Assembly: GCA_016937175.1 (NCBI GenBank)
Contig: JAFGWL010000055.1
Location: forward strand, 1-16,566
Origin: Candidatus Mcinerneyibacteriota bacterium
Lineage (GTDB): Bacteria > Macinerneyibacteriota > Macinerneyibacteria > Macinerneyibacteriales > DSCS01
Length of the DNA: 16,566 nt
Direction: 5' to 3'
Within the stretch, counting starts at the first letter, position 1. The number at the start of each line of letters is the position of its first letter. The translations under genes and the position numbers were made by a program. Below the pieces are notes generated by a model, which saw only the letters and a list, made by a program, of their open reading frames with translations, made no database searches and was not told where the DNA came from. This document shows positions 7,521 to 13,752 of this stretch, piece by piece.

Positions 7521-7649
7521 TCAAAGGACAGGCCGGCCTGTATCTTCTACCATATCTTTATCACTCTTCTCATTGTGATAATTGAATTTCAGGTAGAACA
7601 TGAATACAGCCTCGTCTTCGATCATGACTTCATTTTCTTTATATTCCAT
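7521..7649 (-). CDS. Precursor peptide 7 of the GRPVL family
   Basis: A 42-residue peptide with the N-terminal block MEYKEN, a hydrophobic aromatic middle (AVFMFYLKFNY, 14-24), the motif H-N-E-K-S-D-K and a C-terminal EDTGRPVL. No cysteine. The stop of copy 6 lies inside its own ribosome binding site (TAAGGAGG, 5 nt before the ATG), so the two are tightly coupled. It belongs to the main subgroup with copies 1, 5, 6 and 9. Confidence 0.85.
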   Translation of the reverse strand: MEYKENEVMIEDEAVFMFYLKFNYHNEKSDKDMVEDTGRPVL

Positions 7650-7658
7650 GTTTCCTCC

Positions 7659-7787
7659 TTAGAGAACCGGACGGCCTGTTTCTTCTGTCGCGTCTTTTTC
7701 ACTTTTTTCATTGTTATAGTCGAAATAGGCGAAAAAGAAGAACGCGGCTTCTTCCGAATAGGCTTCGGTACTTTCCATGTACTTCAT
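7659..7787 (-). CDS. Precursor peptide 6 of the GRPVL family
   Basis: A 42-residue peptide starting MKYMES, with four consecutive phenylalanines in AAFFFFAYFDY (14-24), then N-N-E-K-S-E-K and a terminal EETGRPVL. No cysteine. A second in-frame ATG three codons in is possible, but the M-K-Y start aligns with copy 5. It begins 9 nt after the copy 5 stop with only a modest GGGAAT signal, so it probably relies on translational coupling. Confidence 0.83.
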   Translation of the reverse strand: MKYMESTEAYSEEAAFFFFAYFDYNNEKSEKDATEETGRPVL

Positions 7788-7796
7788 GGCTATTCC

Positions 7797-7925
7797 CTAC
7801 AGGACAGGACGGCCTGTCTCATCCAGGTCATTCTTGTCGCTTTTCTCATTATTGTAATAAAAAGCCACCAGAAAGAATCCGGCTTGAGGATCCATATTCT
7901 CAACGTTCTCTTCTAAATATTTCAT
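7797..7925 (-). CDS. Precursor peptide 5 of the GRPVL family
   Basis: A 42-residue peptide starting MKYLEE. The central AGFFLVAFYYNNEKSDK (15-31) is nearly identical to copy 1, and the end is DETGRPVL. No cysteine. A GAAAGGAGT ribosome binding site lies just before the ATG. The copy 1 and copy 5 centres point to a recent duplication, while their N-terminal blocks differ more than expected. Confidence 0.85.
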   Translation of the reverse strand: MKYLEENVENMDPQAGFFLVAFYYNNEKSDKNDLDETGRPVL

Positions 7926-7943
7926 CTCAGACTCCTTTCATTG

Positions 7944-8081
7944 TTAAAGGACAGGGCGGCCCGTCTCTTCTGAGCTGTTTTCCTTACCCACTTCTGTTTC
8001 TCCCATTGCGGTTTTGAAGTAGAAATTATTCCAATCCAACCCCCCGGGTCCTTCGTTTTTTTTCACATCTCTGAAATCCAT
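7944..8081 (-). CDS. Precursor peptide 4 (divergent middle)
   Basis: A 45-residue peptide: MDFRDV at the start and EETGRPVL at the end, but a middle rich in glycine and asparagine (GPGGLDWNNFYF, 11-22) without the N-N-E-K-S block. No cysteine. Ribosome binding site AACGAAAGGAA precedes the ATG, again resembling copies 1 and 9. Conserved ends with an exchanged centre suggest a diversified product. Confidence 0.82.
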   Translation of the reverse strand: MDFRDVKKNEGPGGLDWNNFYFKTAMGETEVGKENSSEETGRPVL

Positions 8082-8107
8082 TGATGTTCCTTTCGTTCGC
8101 TAACCTC

Positions 8108-8236
8108 TTAGAGAACGGGTCGTCCCGTTTCTTCAAATCCGCTTATCTCAGCAGACAGACAAATCGTTTCTGTTGTTAATCCATACCAATGGGGATCAAC
8201 AGGCTTATCAACTTGTTTCACTTCTTTGTAATCCAT
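8108..8236 (-). CDS. Precursor peptide 3 (divergent, one cysteine)
   Basis: A 42-residue peptide: MDYKEV start, EETGRPVL end, and an unrelated centre with PHWYGLTTETICLSAE (15-30) that contains a cysteine at C26 and several threonines. Its ribosome binding site is AAGGAAT close to the ATG. The codons for the tail (GAAACGGGACGACCC) differ from those of most other copies, so this is an older branch of the array, sharing that codon style with copy 8. Confidence 0.82.
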   Translation of the reverse strand: MDYKEVKQVDKPVDPHWYGLTTETICLSAEISGFEETGRPVL

Positions 8237-8262
8237 TAGATTCCTTTTCTTTGGTATGACCA

Positions 8263-8400
8263 TTAAAGAACAGGACGGCCTGTCTCTTCCAGTTTCGCTT
8301 TATCACTTTCCTGGGAGGAGTAATAAACCGATCTGGCCATAGTCGCGAACTGATAGGGATACCTTTCTGCGTTCTCTGTCTTCATGTCTTTAAAATCCAT
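8263..8400 (-). CDS. Precursor peptide 2 of the GRPVL family
   Basis: A 45-residue peptide: MDFKDM start, EETGRPVL end. The centre reads YPYQFATMARSVYYSSQESDK split over 14-34, keeping the Y-Y...E-S-D-K pattern of the main subgroup but with S-S-Q instead of N-N. No cysteine. The ribosome binding site (AAAGGAA) is about 12 nt from the ATG, so translation may be weaker than for copies 1, 7 and 9. Confidence 0.82.
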   Translation of the reverse strand: MDFKDMKTENAERYPYQFATMARSVYYSSQESDKAKLEETGRPVL

Positions 8401-8424
8401 TAAAACACTTTTTCCTTTAGGCTT

Positions 8425-8550
8425 TTAAAGAACAGGGCGGCCTGTCTCTTCTACCCCTTCTTTAGTGCTTTTCTCATTGTTGTAATAGGCCGCGATCACC
8501 AAAAAGAAACCAGCTTCAGGCTCAACGTTCTGCACATCTTTGTACTCCAT
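8425..8550 (-). CDS. Precursor peptide 1 of the GRPVL family (first in the array)
   Basis: A 41-residue peptide: MEYKDV start, an AGFFLVIAAYYNNEKSTK centre (13-30) and EETGRPVL end. No cysteine, no signal peptide, and no double-glycine cleavage motif. AAAGGAG lies 6 nt before the ATG. It is the promoter-proximal copy, about 40 nt downstream of a candidate extended -10. All nine copies keep the same architecture and spacing (units of roughly 150 nt), which makes real genes far more likely than chance frames. I recognise no named precursor family. Confidence 0.87.
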   Translation of the reverse strand: MEYKDVQNVEPEAGFFLVIAAYYNNEKSTKEGVEETGRPVL

Positions 8551-8595
8551 AGTACACTCCTTTCGTTTAACGGTTAAACACAAGACAACAATGGG

Positions 8596-8604
8596 ATTGT
8601 ATCA
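8596..8604 (-). promoter_or_regulatory. Candidate extended -10 promoter for the precursor array
   Basis: TGATACAAT on the minus strand is an extended -10 (TG-n-TACAAT). The predicted transcript would start near 8589, leaving a leader of about 40 nt before precursor 1. No clear -35 is seen at the right distance; the upstream TTCACG is too close. The weak -35 would fit activator dependence. Confidence 0.4.
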
Positions 8605-8650
8605 AAATAAAAAAACGTGAATATCACCGTAAACACTGTTATTTTGTAAT

Positions 8651-8681
8651 GGAATTCAATGATTTGAAATCATTGAATTCC
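8651..8681. promoter_or_regulatory. 31-bp palindrome upstream of the precursor array
   Basis: Perfect 15-bp arms (GGAATTCAATGATTT and its complement) flank a single central base at 8666. It lies between the LuxR-type regulator gene and precursor 1, roughly 50-80 bp upstream of the candidate -10. No T run follows on either strand, so it does not look like a terminator. Position and symmetry fit a dimeric DNA-binding site; an mRNA-stabilising hairpin is the alternative. Confidence 0.55.
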
Positions 8682-8790
8682 CTTTGATATAAGAAAATAA
8701 TCAAATGCCCGGTTAAAATGATAAATCACAGTAGCCGAGCCGTGTCACAAACTATCTTTATTAGGATTAAGAAAAAATATTGAGAAAAGA

Positions 8791-9498
8791 CTAATGTTGA
8801 CAGGGGAAAATCTGATCAAGCGCTAAATAGCGTTGGCTGAAAAAACTGGCAAACAGGTAGAGATTCTCCGAATCACTGATATCAAGCTTATCCATGATTT
8901 TGTAACGATATGTCTCAACTGTTTTGACACTGATAAAAAGATCCTGGGCAATACCGGCTGGTTTTTTACCCTGCCCCAGAAGTTGAAGGATAACCGTTTC
9001 TCTGTCAGATAAATATCTGATATTGGGAATCAGATTAAAATAATCCTCTATGACACATTTACTGACATACATCTTTTTTTGATCGAGAATCTGATTAACC
9101 GCTTTACTGATCTCATCGATTTTTTCTTTCTTCGAGATGATTCCTTTGATCTTATTATTCATCAGCTTTTCAATACATATGATAGTATCCGGCTCAAGAA
9201 GCAAGACGATGTTACCTGTCTTTTGAAAGGATTCTGCAGCGCTTCGCTCATGGCAATAATAACAAATATCAATAATAACAAGATCGATTTTTTTGTTTTC
9301 CAGAAGGCTGTGGACTTTACTGTCCACATTACTGAAACACCCGATATTATAATCAGAGGGAAATACATTTTTAATGCTTTCCATAAGGATGGGGACTTTA
9401 GAAACGAGGACGACATTTTTCGTCTTACTGCTGTACTCCGTCTGGCTGATCATCCTCTCAAAATCACAAAGAGTCGTGTTCATGCCGGTATCATCCAT
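8791..9498 (-). CDS. LuxR-type transcriptional regulator with degenerate receiver domain
   Basis: A 235-residue regulator. Residues about 28-145 have the alternating strand/helix pattern of a response-regulator receiver, with the strand KIDLVIID ending at the usual phospho-acceptor position. The acidic pair normally found after the first strand is replaced by S-K (VVLVSKVP), so phosphorylation control is doubtful. Residues about 165-225 form a GerE helix-turn-helix: LSDRETVILQLLGQG, IAQDLFISVKTVETYRYKIM. It starts 6 nt after the CPBP gene stop and is the last gene before the palindrome and precursor array, so it is the likely regulator of the array. It is visibly more A+T-rich than the his genes. 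Confidence 0.85.
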   Translation of the reverse strand: MDDTGMNTTLCDFERMISQTEYSSKTKNVVLVSKVPILMESIKNVFPSDYNIGCFSNVDSKVHSLLENKKIDLVIIDICYYCHERSAAESFQKTGNIVLLLEPDTIICIEKLMNNKIKGIISKKEKIDEISKAVNQILDQKKMYVSKCVIEDYFNLIPNIRYLSDRETVILQLLGQGKKPAGIAQDLFISVKTVETYRYKIMDKLDISDSENLYLFASFFSQRYLALDQIFPCQH

Positions 9499-9504
9499 AA
9501 TGAC

Positions 9505-10233
9505 CTACTTCAGAATCACTTTCAGTAAAGATTCCACTCCGGACCCGGTGATATTAAACAGAGCATGAACGGCCACGGCTGGCCAGAGGCTCCCTGTCTT
9601 TTCTCTGAAAAAACCTGCAACCAGCCCCACGACCACGGCACCCGCTACGATCACAAGGACATATTTCGCCTCGACCTTCATGGTCAAAAGCCCCAAATGG
9701 ACCAATCCGAACAAAAGAGCCGCAATGATCACCGGCATACTCAGGGATATCGCACCCATGGAGAAACGCCAATGGCTCAAAGGCGACAACAGCCCCTGAA
9801 TCAGTCCCCTGAATAGAATCTCTTCAGCAAAGCTTGCCAGAATCCAGACAAAGAGGATCGTCTGAAGCAGGGAGTAATCCGCCGAGGGCCCGACGGGTTT
9901 TCCAATGAATGAAGGGACAATGAGATAGAGGATGAACTGAATAAAAACGCCCCCTATCAAAGCCCAAAGAAGAGGAGCCCGAAAATCATTCAGGGTACAT
10001 GATCTCAATCCGAAATCCGCAAACTTCCCCGTCCCATGCAAAATTATGATAAGAAAAGAGAAAAGGGCCATGAGAAGATGAGTCCAGACGGGGGTAAAGA
10101 AAGAACCCGGCGCGATCAGCCCGGAAGACTGAAGCATGGCGGGAATCATCGAGGATAAAGAAAAGATAACCATGACGGCCAACAGAGCAACAACAATTTT
10201 CCATGCGTAGATCAAAAGACCAGCCCCTTTCAT
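9505..10233 (-). CDS. CPBP (CAAX/bacteriocin-processing) family intramembrane protease
   Basis: A 242-residue polytopic membrane protein with about six to eight hydrophobic segments. All family motifs are present: E-E-x3-R (E137/E138 and R142 in AEEILFRG), the F-G-x2-H motif (H179 in FGLVHLG) and H-x3-N (H223/N227 in HALFN). These form the active site of glutamic-type intramembrane proteases related to Rce1. Bacterial members act in bacteriocin self-immunity and peptide maturation. Start uncertain: the ATG at 10233 is used here; a TTG at 10242 is in frame, and neither has a good ribosome binding site. It forms an operon with the LuxR-type gene, so it may cleave the peptides, protect the cell, or take part in signalling (inference). 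Confidence 0.88.
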   Translation of the reverse strand: MKGAGLLIYAWKIVVALLAVMVIFSLSSMIPAMLQSSGLIAPGSFFTPVWTHLLMALFSFLIIILHGTGKFADFGLRSCTLNDFRAPLLWALIGGVFIQFILYLIVPSFIGKPVGPSADYSLLQTILFVWILASFAEEILFRGLIQGLLSPLSHWRFSMGAISLSMPVIIAALLFGLVHLGLLTMKVEAKYVLVIVAGAVVVGLVAGFFREKTGSLWPAVAVHALFNITGSGVESLLKVILK

Positions 10234-10252
10234 AATTTTCAATAATATAATT

Positions 10253-10280
10253 ATTTTATCTCTTTTCCCCTTCTTGTCAA
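10253..10280 (-). promoter_or_regulatory. Promoter of the CPBP-luxR operon
   Basis: On the minus strand a consensus -35 TTGACA (10275-10280) and a -10 TAAAAT (10253-10258) are 16 nt apart. Transcription would begin about 10246, only some 13 nt before the ATG at 10233, giving a very short leader without a ribosome binding site. Confidence 0.65.
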
Positions 10281-10429
10281 CACATTAAAGTATTGATTGC
10301 CATGGTCATCTTCACATCTGTTATTTCAATAATTTAGCCGTTATTTTATTCTCTAAACGTACCGGCCGCAATCAGTGAATACACCTATTTATAATAAGTG
10401 ATAATTCTATTGAGATATAGACAGACAGA

Positions 10430-10463
10430 AAGAAAGAATAAAGGCATGGGGAAACATGCCCTC
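10430..10463 (-). terminator. Candidate terminator of the histidine operon
   Basis: GGCATG (10443-10448) and CATGCC (10455-10460) form a 6-bp stem, extended by a G-T and an A-T pair, with a six-base loop. It starts a few bases after the hisD stop and is followed on the minus strand by a pyrimidine tract, TTTATTCTTTCTTTC. The T tract is interrupted, so efficiency is uncertain. Confidence 0.6.
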
Positions 10464-10466
10464 GTT

Positions 10467-11750
10467 TCAACCTCTCTTTTTCAGCCGGCTTCCCGCCGAC
10501 CGGGCGTGCCCTTTAAGGCCTTCGGCCTCCGCCATGACCTGTGCTGCTGCATAGATACGGGAGTCACACCTCTCATCAGCCTGTAAAACTGTCTGACGCT
10601 TTAAAAAAGTCCAGACATTGAGCCCGTTCTGAAACCGCGCCGTTCCACCTGTGGGCAGTGTATGGTTAAGTCCGCTCACATAGTCCCCCAGGACTTCAGC
10701 GCTTTTCGCCCCGGCAAAAAGCGAACCGTAATTGGAAAGAACGTCCAGGTACAGGCCCGGCTCTTCTACATGGAGCTGGAGATGTTCCGGTGCCAGGCTG
10801 TCAGCCAGGGCGGCCGCCTCCTCAAAAGTTGAGACAAGGAAACATGCGCTCTTCTCTGTAAACGAGATCCGGGCTGTCTCTGCATCCGGTATCGTGTCCA
10901 GGAGAGCTTGCACCTCCTTCAGGATCCGCTCTCTTGTCTCTTCCCCGAACACGGCTAAAAGAGGCATGGCGTGGGTATCATGCTCCGCCTGGGCATAGAG
11001 GTCAGCCGCCACCAGAGCCGGATCGCAAGAGTCATCGGCGATGACCAGGATCTCTGAGGGCCCGGCTACAAGATCGATTCCCACATCACCGAAGACCTGC
11101 CTTTTAGCTTCAGTAACCCAGGAGTTCCCAGGCCCTGCGATAATATCCACTTTAGGGATACTTTCCGTCCCGTAGGCCATGGCAGCGATAGCCTGTGCTC
11201 CCCCCAGAGCATATACTTCTTCAATACCCAGAAGAGCTGCTGCAGCGAGGATCACGGGATGGGGTTTCCCATCCTTTCCGGGAGGGGTGAAGAGTGCGAT
11301 CTCTTTCACCCCTGCTACCCTGGCCGGTGCAATACCCATCAGGAGAGAAGAGAAGAGGGGAAAACGCCCTCCGGGGACGTAGACCCCCGCACGGCGCACG
11401 GGGACGATCCGCTCCCCTGCCCGGAGCCCCGGGGCTGTCTCCTTTTCTCTGAAGGAAAAGGGGTGAGTCTCTCCCAGCTGGAAACGGGCAAAATCTTCCA
11501 GGCGGGCATAACTCTCAAGAAGTGCGAGCCTTAATTTCCCAGGCAATGGCGGCACTTTTGCCATGGCTTCTTTGGCGACACGAAAATCGTGAATTTCGGC
11601 CAGATCGAATTTGAGAGAATAGGCGCGCAACTCTTCGTCTCCCCCCCGGATCACTCCTTTTATGATCTCTTCCACGTCACGCCTAATACTCTCCTGCCGA
11701 TCCACTTTTCGCTTCTGAAGAAAGTCCGTTACGGTCATTTTTTTTATCAT
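10467..11750 (-). CDS. hisD: Histidinol dehydrogenase
   Basis: A 427-residue zinc enzyme that oxidises histidinol to histidine with two NAD+, the last pathway step. The zinc ligands line up as Q254 and H257 (YAQAEHDTH), D356 (VLGDYVSG) and H415 (EGLKGHA); the catalytic pair is E322-H323 in PEHLQLHVE. The GPGNSWVTEAKRQVFG segment and the LNHTLPTGGTARF region are characteristic. Length is normal for the family. The ATG overlaps the hisA-hisIE stop (ATGA) with GGAGG 5 nt upstream. It is the last gene of the operon here, an unusual place because hisD often lies near the front. Confidence 0.96.
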   Translation of the reverse strand: MIKKMTVTDFLQKRKVDRQESIRRDVEEIIKGVIRGGDEELRAYSLKFDLAEIHDFRVAKEAMAKVPPLPGKLRLALLESYARLEDFARFQLGETHPFSFREKETAPGLRAGERIVPVRRAGVYVPGGRFPLFSSLLMGIAPARVAGVKEIALFTPPGKDGKPHPVILAAAALLGIEEVYALGGAQAIAAMAYGTESIPKVDIIAGPGNSWVTEAKRQVFGDVGIDLVAGPSEILVIADDSCDPALVAADLYAQAEHDTHAMPLLAVFGEETRERILKEVQALLDTIPDAETARISFTEKSACFLVSTFEEAAALADSLAPEHLQLHVEEPGLYLDVLSNYGSLFAGAKSAEVLGDYVSGLNHTLPTGGTARFQNGLNVWTFLKRQTVLQADERCDSRIYAAAQVMAEAEGLKGHARSAGSRLKKRG

Positions 11751-13003
11751 CTCACCCTCCAGCTTCTCCGGCGGAGTTCCGCCAAGACTTCTTTGAAAGA
11801 GATCCCCTCTTTCTGCAGCAAGACAGTAACAAAATAAAGAAGGTCGGCGGCCTCCCAGATCTTGTTCTCCCGGTCTGTCCCCTCCACAAGCTCACGGGCC
11901 TCTTCCATGATCTTTTCCCGCACAAGGGTATCGTTCAGCGTTGCTGTGAAGGACCCAGGCGGAGGGTTTTGAAAACGGTCCCCGATGATTCCATATAGTT
12001 TCTCTAAGCTAAACGACAAGTTACCGAAACAGCTCTCTTCCCCTGTGTGACAGGCAGGTCCGGCCGGCCGGACCACAGCACGCAGGGTATCCGAATCGCA
12101 GTCAGGGCGGAAACGCAAAAATCTCATCACATTCCCTGAAGTCTCTCCCTTGGTCCACATTTTTTTTCGGGAACGTGAGTAGAAAGTCAACAGGCCGCTC
12201 TTCAAAGTCTTTTGAAGAGATTCCTCATCGGCCCAGGCCATCATGAGTGTCTCCCCCTCCTCGTTCTCAGCGATAACGGGAATCAGCCCCTTCTCATTAT
12301 ATTTCAGGGCCGCCGTAAAAACCTCTGCGCCTGAAAGAACTCCCGTATAAATAGCCATCCCCACCTGGACATGAGCTCCCAAAGCAGAGATCTTCCTGAT
12401 CTCGCCGACACCGGTGATCCCCCCGGCAGCGGTGACGGGAAGAGTCGTCTTCTGAATCAAGCGTTCGATTCCCCCGATATCGGCTCCCTGCATCAAGCCT
12501 TCCCGCTCCACGTTAGTGGCCAATATTCCCCACACTCCTTCCTCTAATTGCTCCAAAAGCCTCTCATCCGGATTTTCTTTCGTGTCTTTTCTCCAACCCT
12601 TTGTTACGACCTTTCCGTCCCGCGTATCCAAGGCAGCAATGATCCGCTCACGGCCCACGGCTTGCTGAAACTTTTTTAAAGCTTCTGAAGAGAATGTCCC
12701 GTCAGGAAAGAGGGCGCTTCCCAGAATCACTTTTTGCGCTCCCATCGAGAGGATCTCCCGGGCTTCTTCCGGGGTACGTATCCCCCCTCCCACGCGCGCC
12801 TCACATGCCAAAGCGATTCTTTTGATCAAACTTCTGTTCTCTCCTTCTTTTTTAGCTGCATCAATATCAATGACGGCCACCGGCCCCAGGGGAGACAGTT
12901 CTTTAATGACAGCCTCGACATCGATGCGTTCAATTATCAATGTCTCTCCCTGCTCCAGCTGGACGATACGTCCTTTAGATAAATCCATGGATGGAATCAG
13001 CAT
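11747..13003 (-). CDS. hisA-hisIE: Fused HisA isomerase and HisIE cyclohydrolase/pyrophosphatase
   Basis: A 418-residue protein joining three activities. Residues 1-235 are HisA, a (beta/alpha)8 ProFAR isomerase: D7 in MDLSKG, GGGIR (72-76), D126 in ALDTRDG, T163 in ATNVEREG. Residues about 240-345 are HisI: GETSGN (286-291), the metal-binding DCDSD (301-305) and cysteines C318/C325. Residues about 350-418 are HisE, with EEAREL (367-372) and WEAADLLY (383-390). The domains join without a linker, and the frame is continuous with no internal start signal. HisA strand 6 carries T-N-x3-E-G where T-D/E-x3-D-G is usual. It overlaps hisF by 7 nt and hisD by 4 nt. All steps 2-4 activities of the pathway are therefore on one chain. 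Confidence 0.93.
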   Translation of the reverse strand: MLIPSMDLSKGRIVQLEQGETLIIERIDVEAVIKELSPLGPVAVIDIDAAKKEGENRSLIKRIALACEARVGGGIRTPEEAREILSMGAQKVILGSALFPDGTFSSEALKKFQQAVGRERIIAALDTRDGKVVTKGWRKDTKENPDERLLEQLEEGVWGILATNVEREGLMQGADIGGIERLIQKTTLPVTAAGGITGVGEIRKISALGAHVQVGMAIYTGVLSGAEVFTAALKYNEKGLIPVIAENEEGETLMMAWADEESLQKTLKSGLLTFYSRSRKKMWTKGETSGNVMRFLRFRPDCDSDTLRAVVRPAGPACHTGEESCFGNLSFSLEKLYGIIGDRFQNPPPGSFTATLNDTLVREKIMEEARELVEGTDRENKIWEAADLLYFVTVLLQKEGISFKEVLAELRRRSWRVR

Positions 13004-13752
13004 CGGACATCCACTCCTTTCTCCCTGAAATAATCTTTTATCTCTTTTACTGTCAGTCTCCCCTCATGGAGGAGAGAGGCCAGCAGGACAGCATCAGCCT
13101 GACCTTGTTGTAAACCCTCGAGCAATTGTTCTACCGTTCCCACTCCTCCGGAAGCGATCACGGGAATATCGACGGCTTGGCTCATGGCCCGGGTGAGCTC
13201 CAGATCGTAACCGGTTTGAGTCCCGTCCCGGTCGATGGAGTTGAGAAGGATCTCTCCGGCCCCGAGTTCCCGGCAGCGTTTCCCCCAGTCGATGGCATCG
13301 ATCCCCGTGTCTTGTTTCCCGCCATGGGTGCAGGCATGCCACCTCTCCCCTGCTTTGCGCGCATCAATGGAGATGACGATGCATTGACTCCCGAAAGCCC
13401 GGGCACCACGCCTGATGAGCTCGGGATCTCTCAAAGCCGCTGAACAGAGGGAGACCTTATCGGCGCCTGCTCTCAAGACGCTTCTCATATCCTCCTCAGA
13501 ACTGATCCCCCCTCCGGCAGTCAAAGGGATAAAGATCTCAGAAGAGATCTCTTCTAATAGCTTCAACGTCATTTTTCGGCTCTCCACTGTCGCCCCTACA
13601 TCCAAAAATACCAGTTCATCTGCCCCCTGCTCTTCATACGACCGGGCGAAGAGAAGAGGATCCCCTTTCTCTTCCAGGTTTTGAAAACCTACACCCTTGA
13701 CCACACAGCCGTTATTGACATCCAGACAGGGGATAACCCTTACACATCCCAT
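12997..13752 (-). CDS. hisF: Imidazole glycerol phosphate synthase, cyclase subunit
   Basis: A 251-residue (beta/alpha)8 cyclase that, with HisH, converts PRFAR plus ammonia to IGP and AICAR. Catalytic aspartates are in PCLDVNNG (near residue 11) and ISIDAR (near 130). Phosphate-binding segments GGGISS, NSIDRDGTQTGYD and ASGGVG are intact. I start at the ATG at 13752, preceded by GGAGG at 5-nt spacing; an upstream TTG at 13764 adds four residues without a signal. It overlaps hisH by 13 nt, which suits a stoichiometric heterodimer. Confidence 0.96.
   Translation of the reverse strand: MGCVRVIPCLDVNNGCVVKGVGFQNLEEKGDPLLFARSYEEQGADELVFLDVGATVESRKMTLKLLEEISSEIFIPLTAGGGISSEEDMRSVLRAGADKVSLCSAALRDPELIRRGARAFGSQCIVISIDARKAGERWHACTHGGKQDTGIDAIDWGKRCRELGAGEILLNSIDRDGTQTGYDLELTRAMSQAVDIPVIASGGVGTVEQLLEGLQQGQADAVLLASLLHEGRLTVKEIKDYFREKGVDVRC

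Noticed and set aside
7575-7916. A 113-codon open frame on the plus strand across the array.
   Set aside because: It is antisense to precursors 5-7, rich in Phe/Ile/Val from the complement of the aromatic region, and has no ribosome binding site. It reads as a shadow.
7226-8550. Regular repeats about 150 nt apart (AGACAGGCCG... cores) that could suggest a CRISPR array or other DNA repeat.
   Set aside because: The repeats are in frame, end in stop codons, have ribosome binding sites ahead of each start, and conserve protein sequence. The spacing is far too long and irregular for CRISPR.
8651-8681. Palindrome read as the terminator of the LuxR-type gene.
   Set aside because: It lies about 110 nt past the stop, its arms are mostly A/T, and no T run follows on the minus strand.
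9079-9528. A 149-codon plus-strand open frame opposite the LuxR-type gene.
   Set aside because: The minus-strand protein has clear receiver-like and GerE domains; the plus-strand frame has no recognisable motif or translation signal.
11747-13003. Possibility that hisA and hisIE are two genes.
   Set aside because: The frame is continuous through the junction near codon 236, with no stop and no ribosome binding site and start before the HisI domain.
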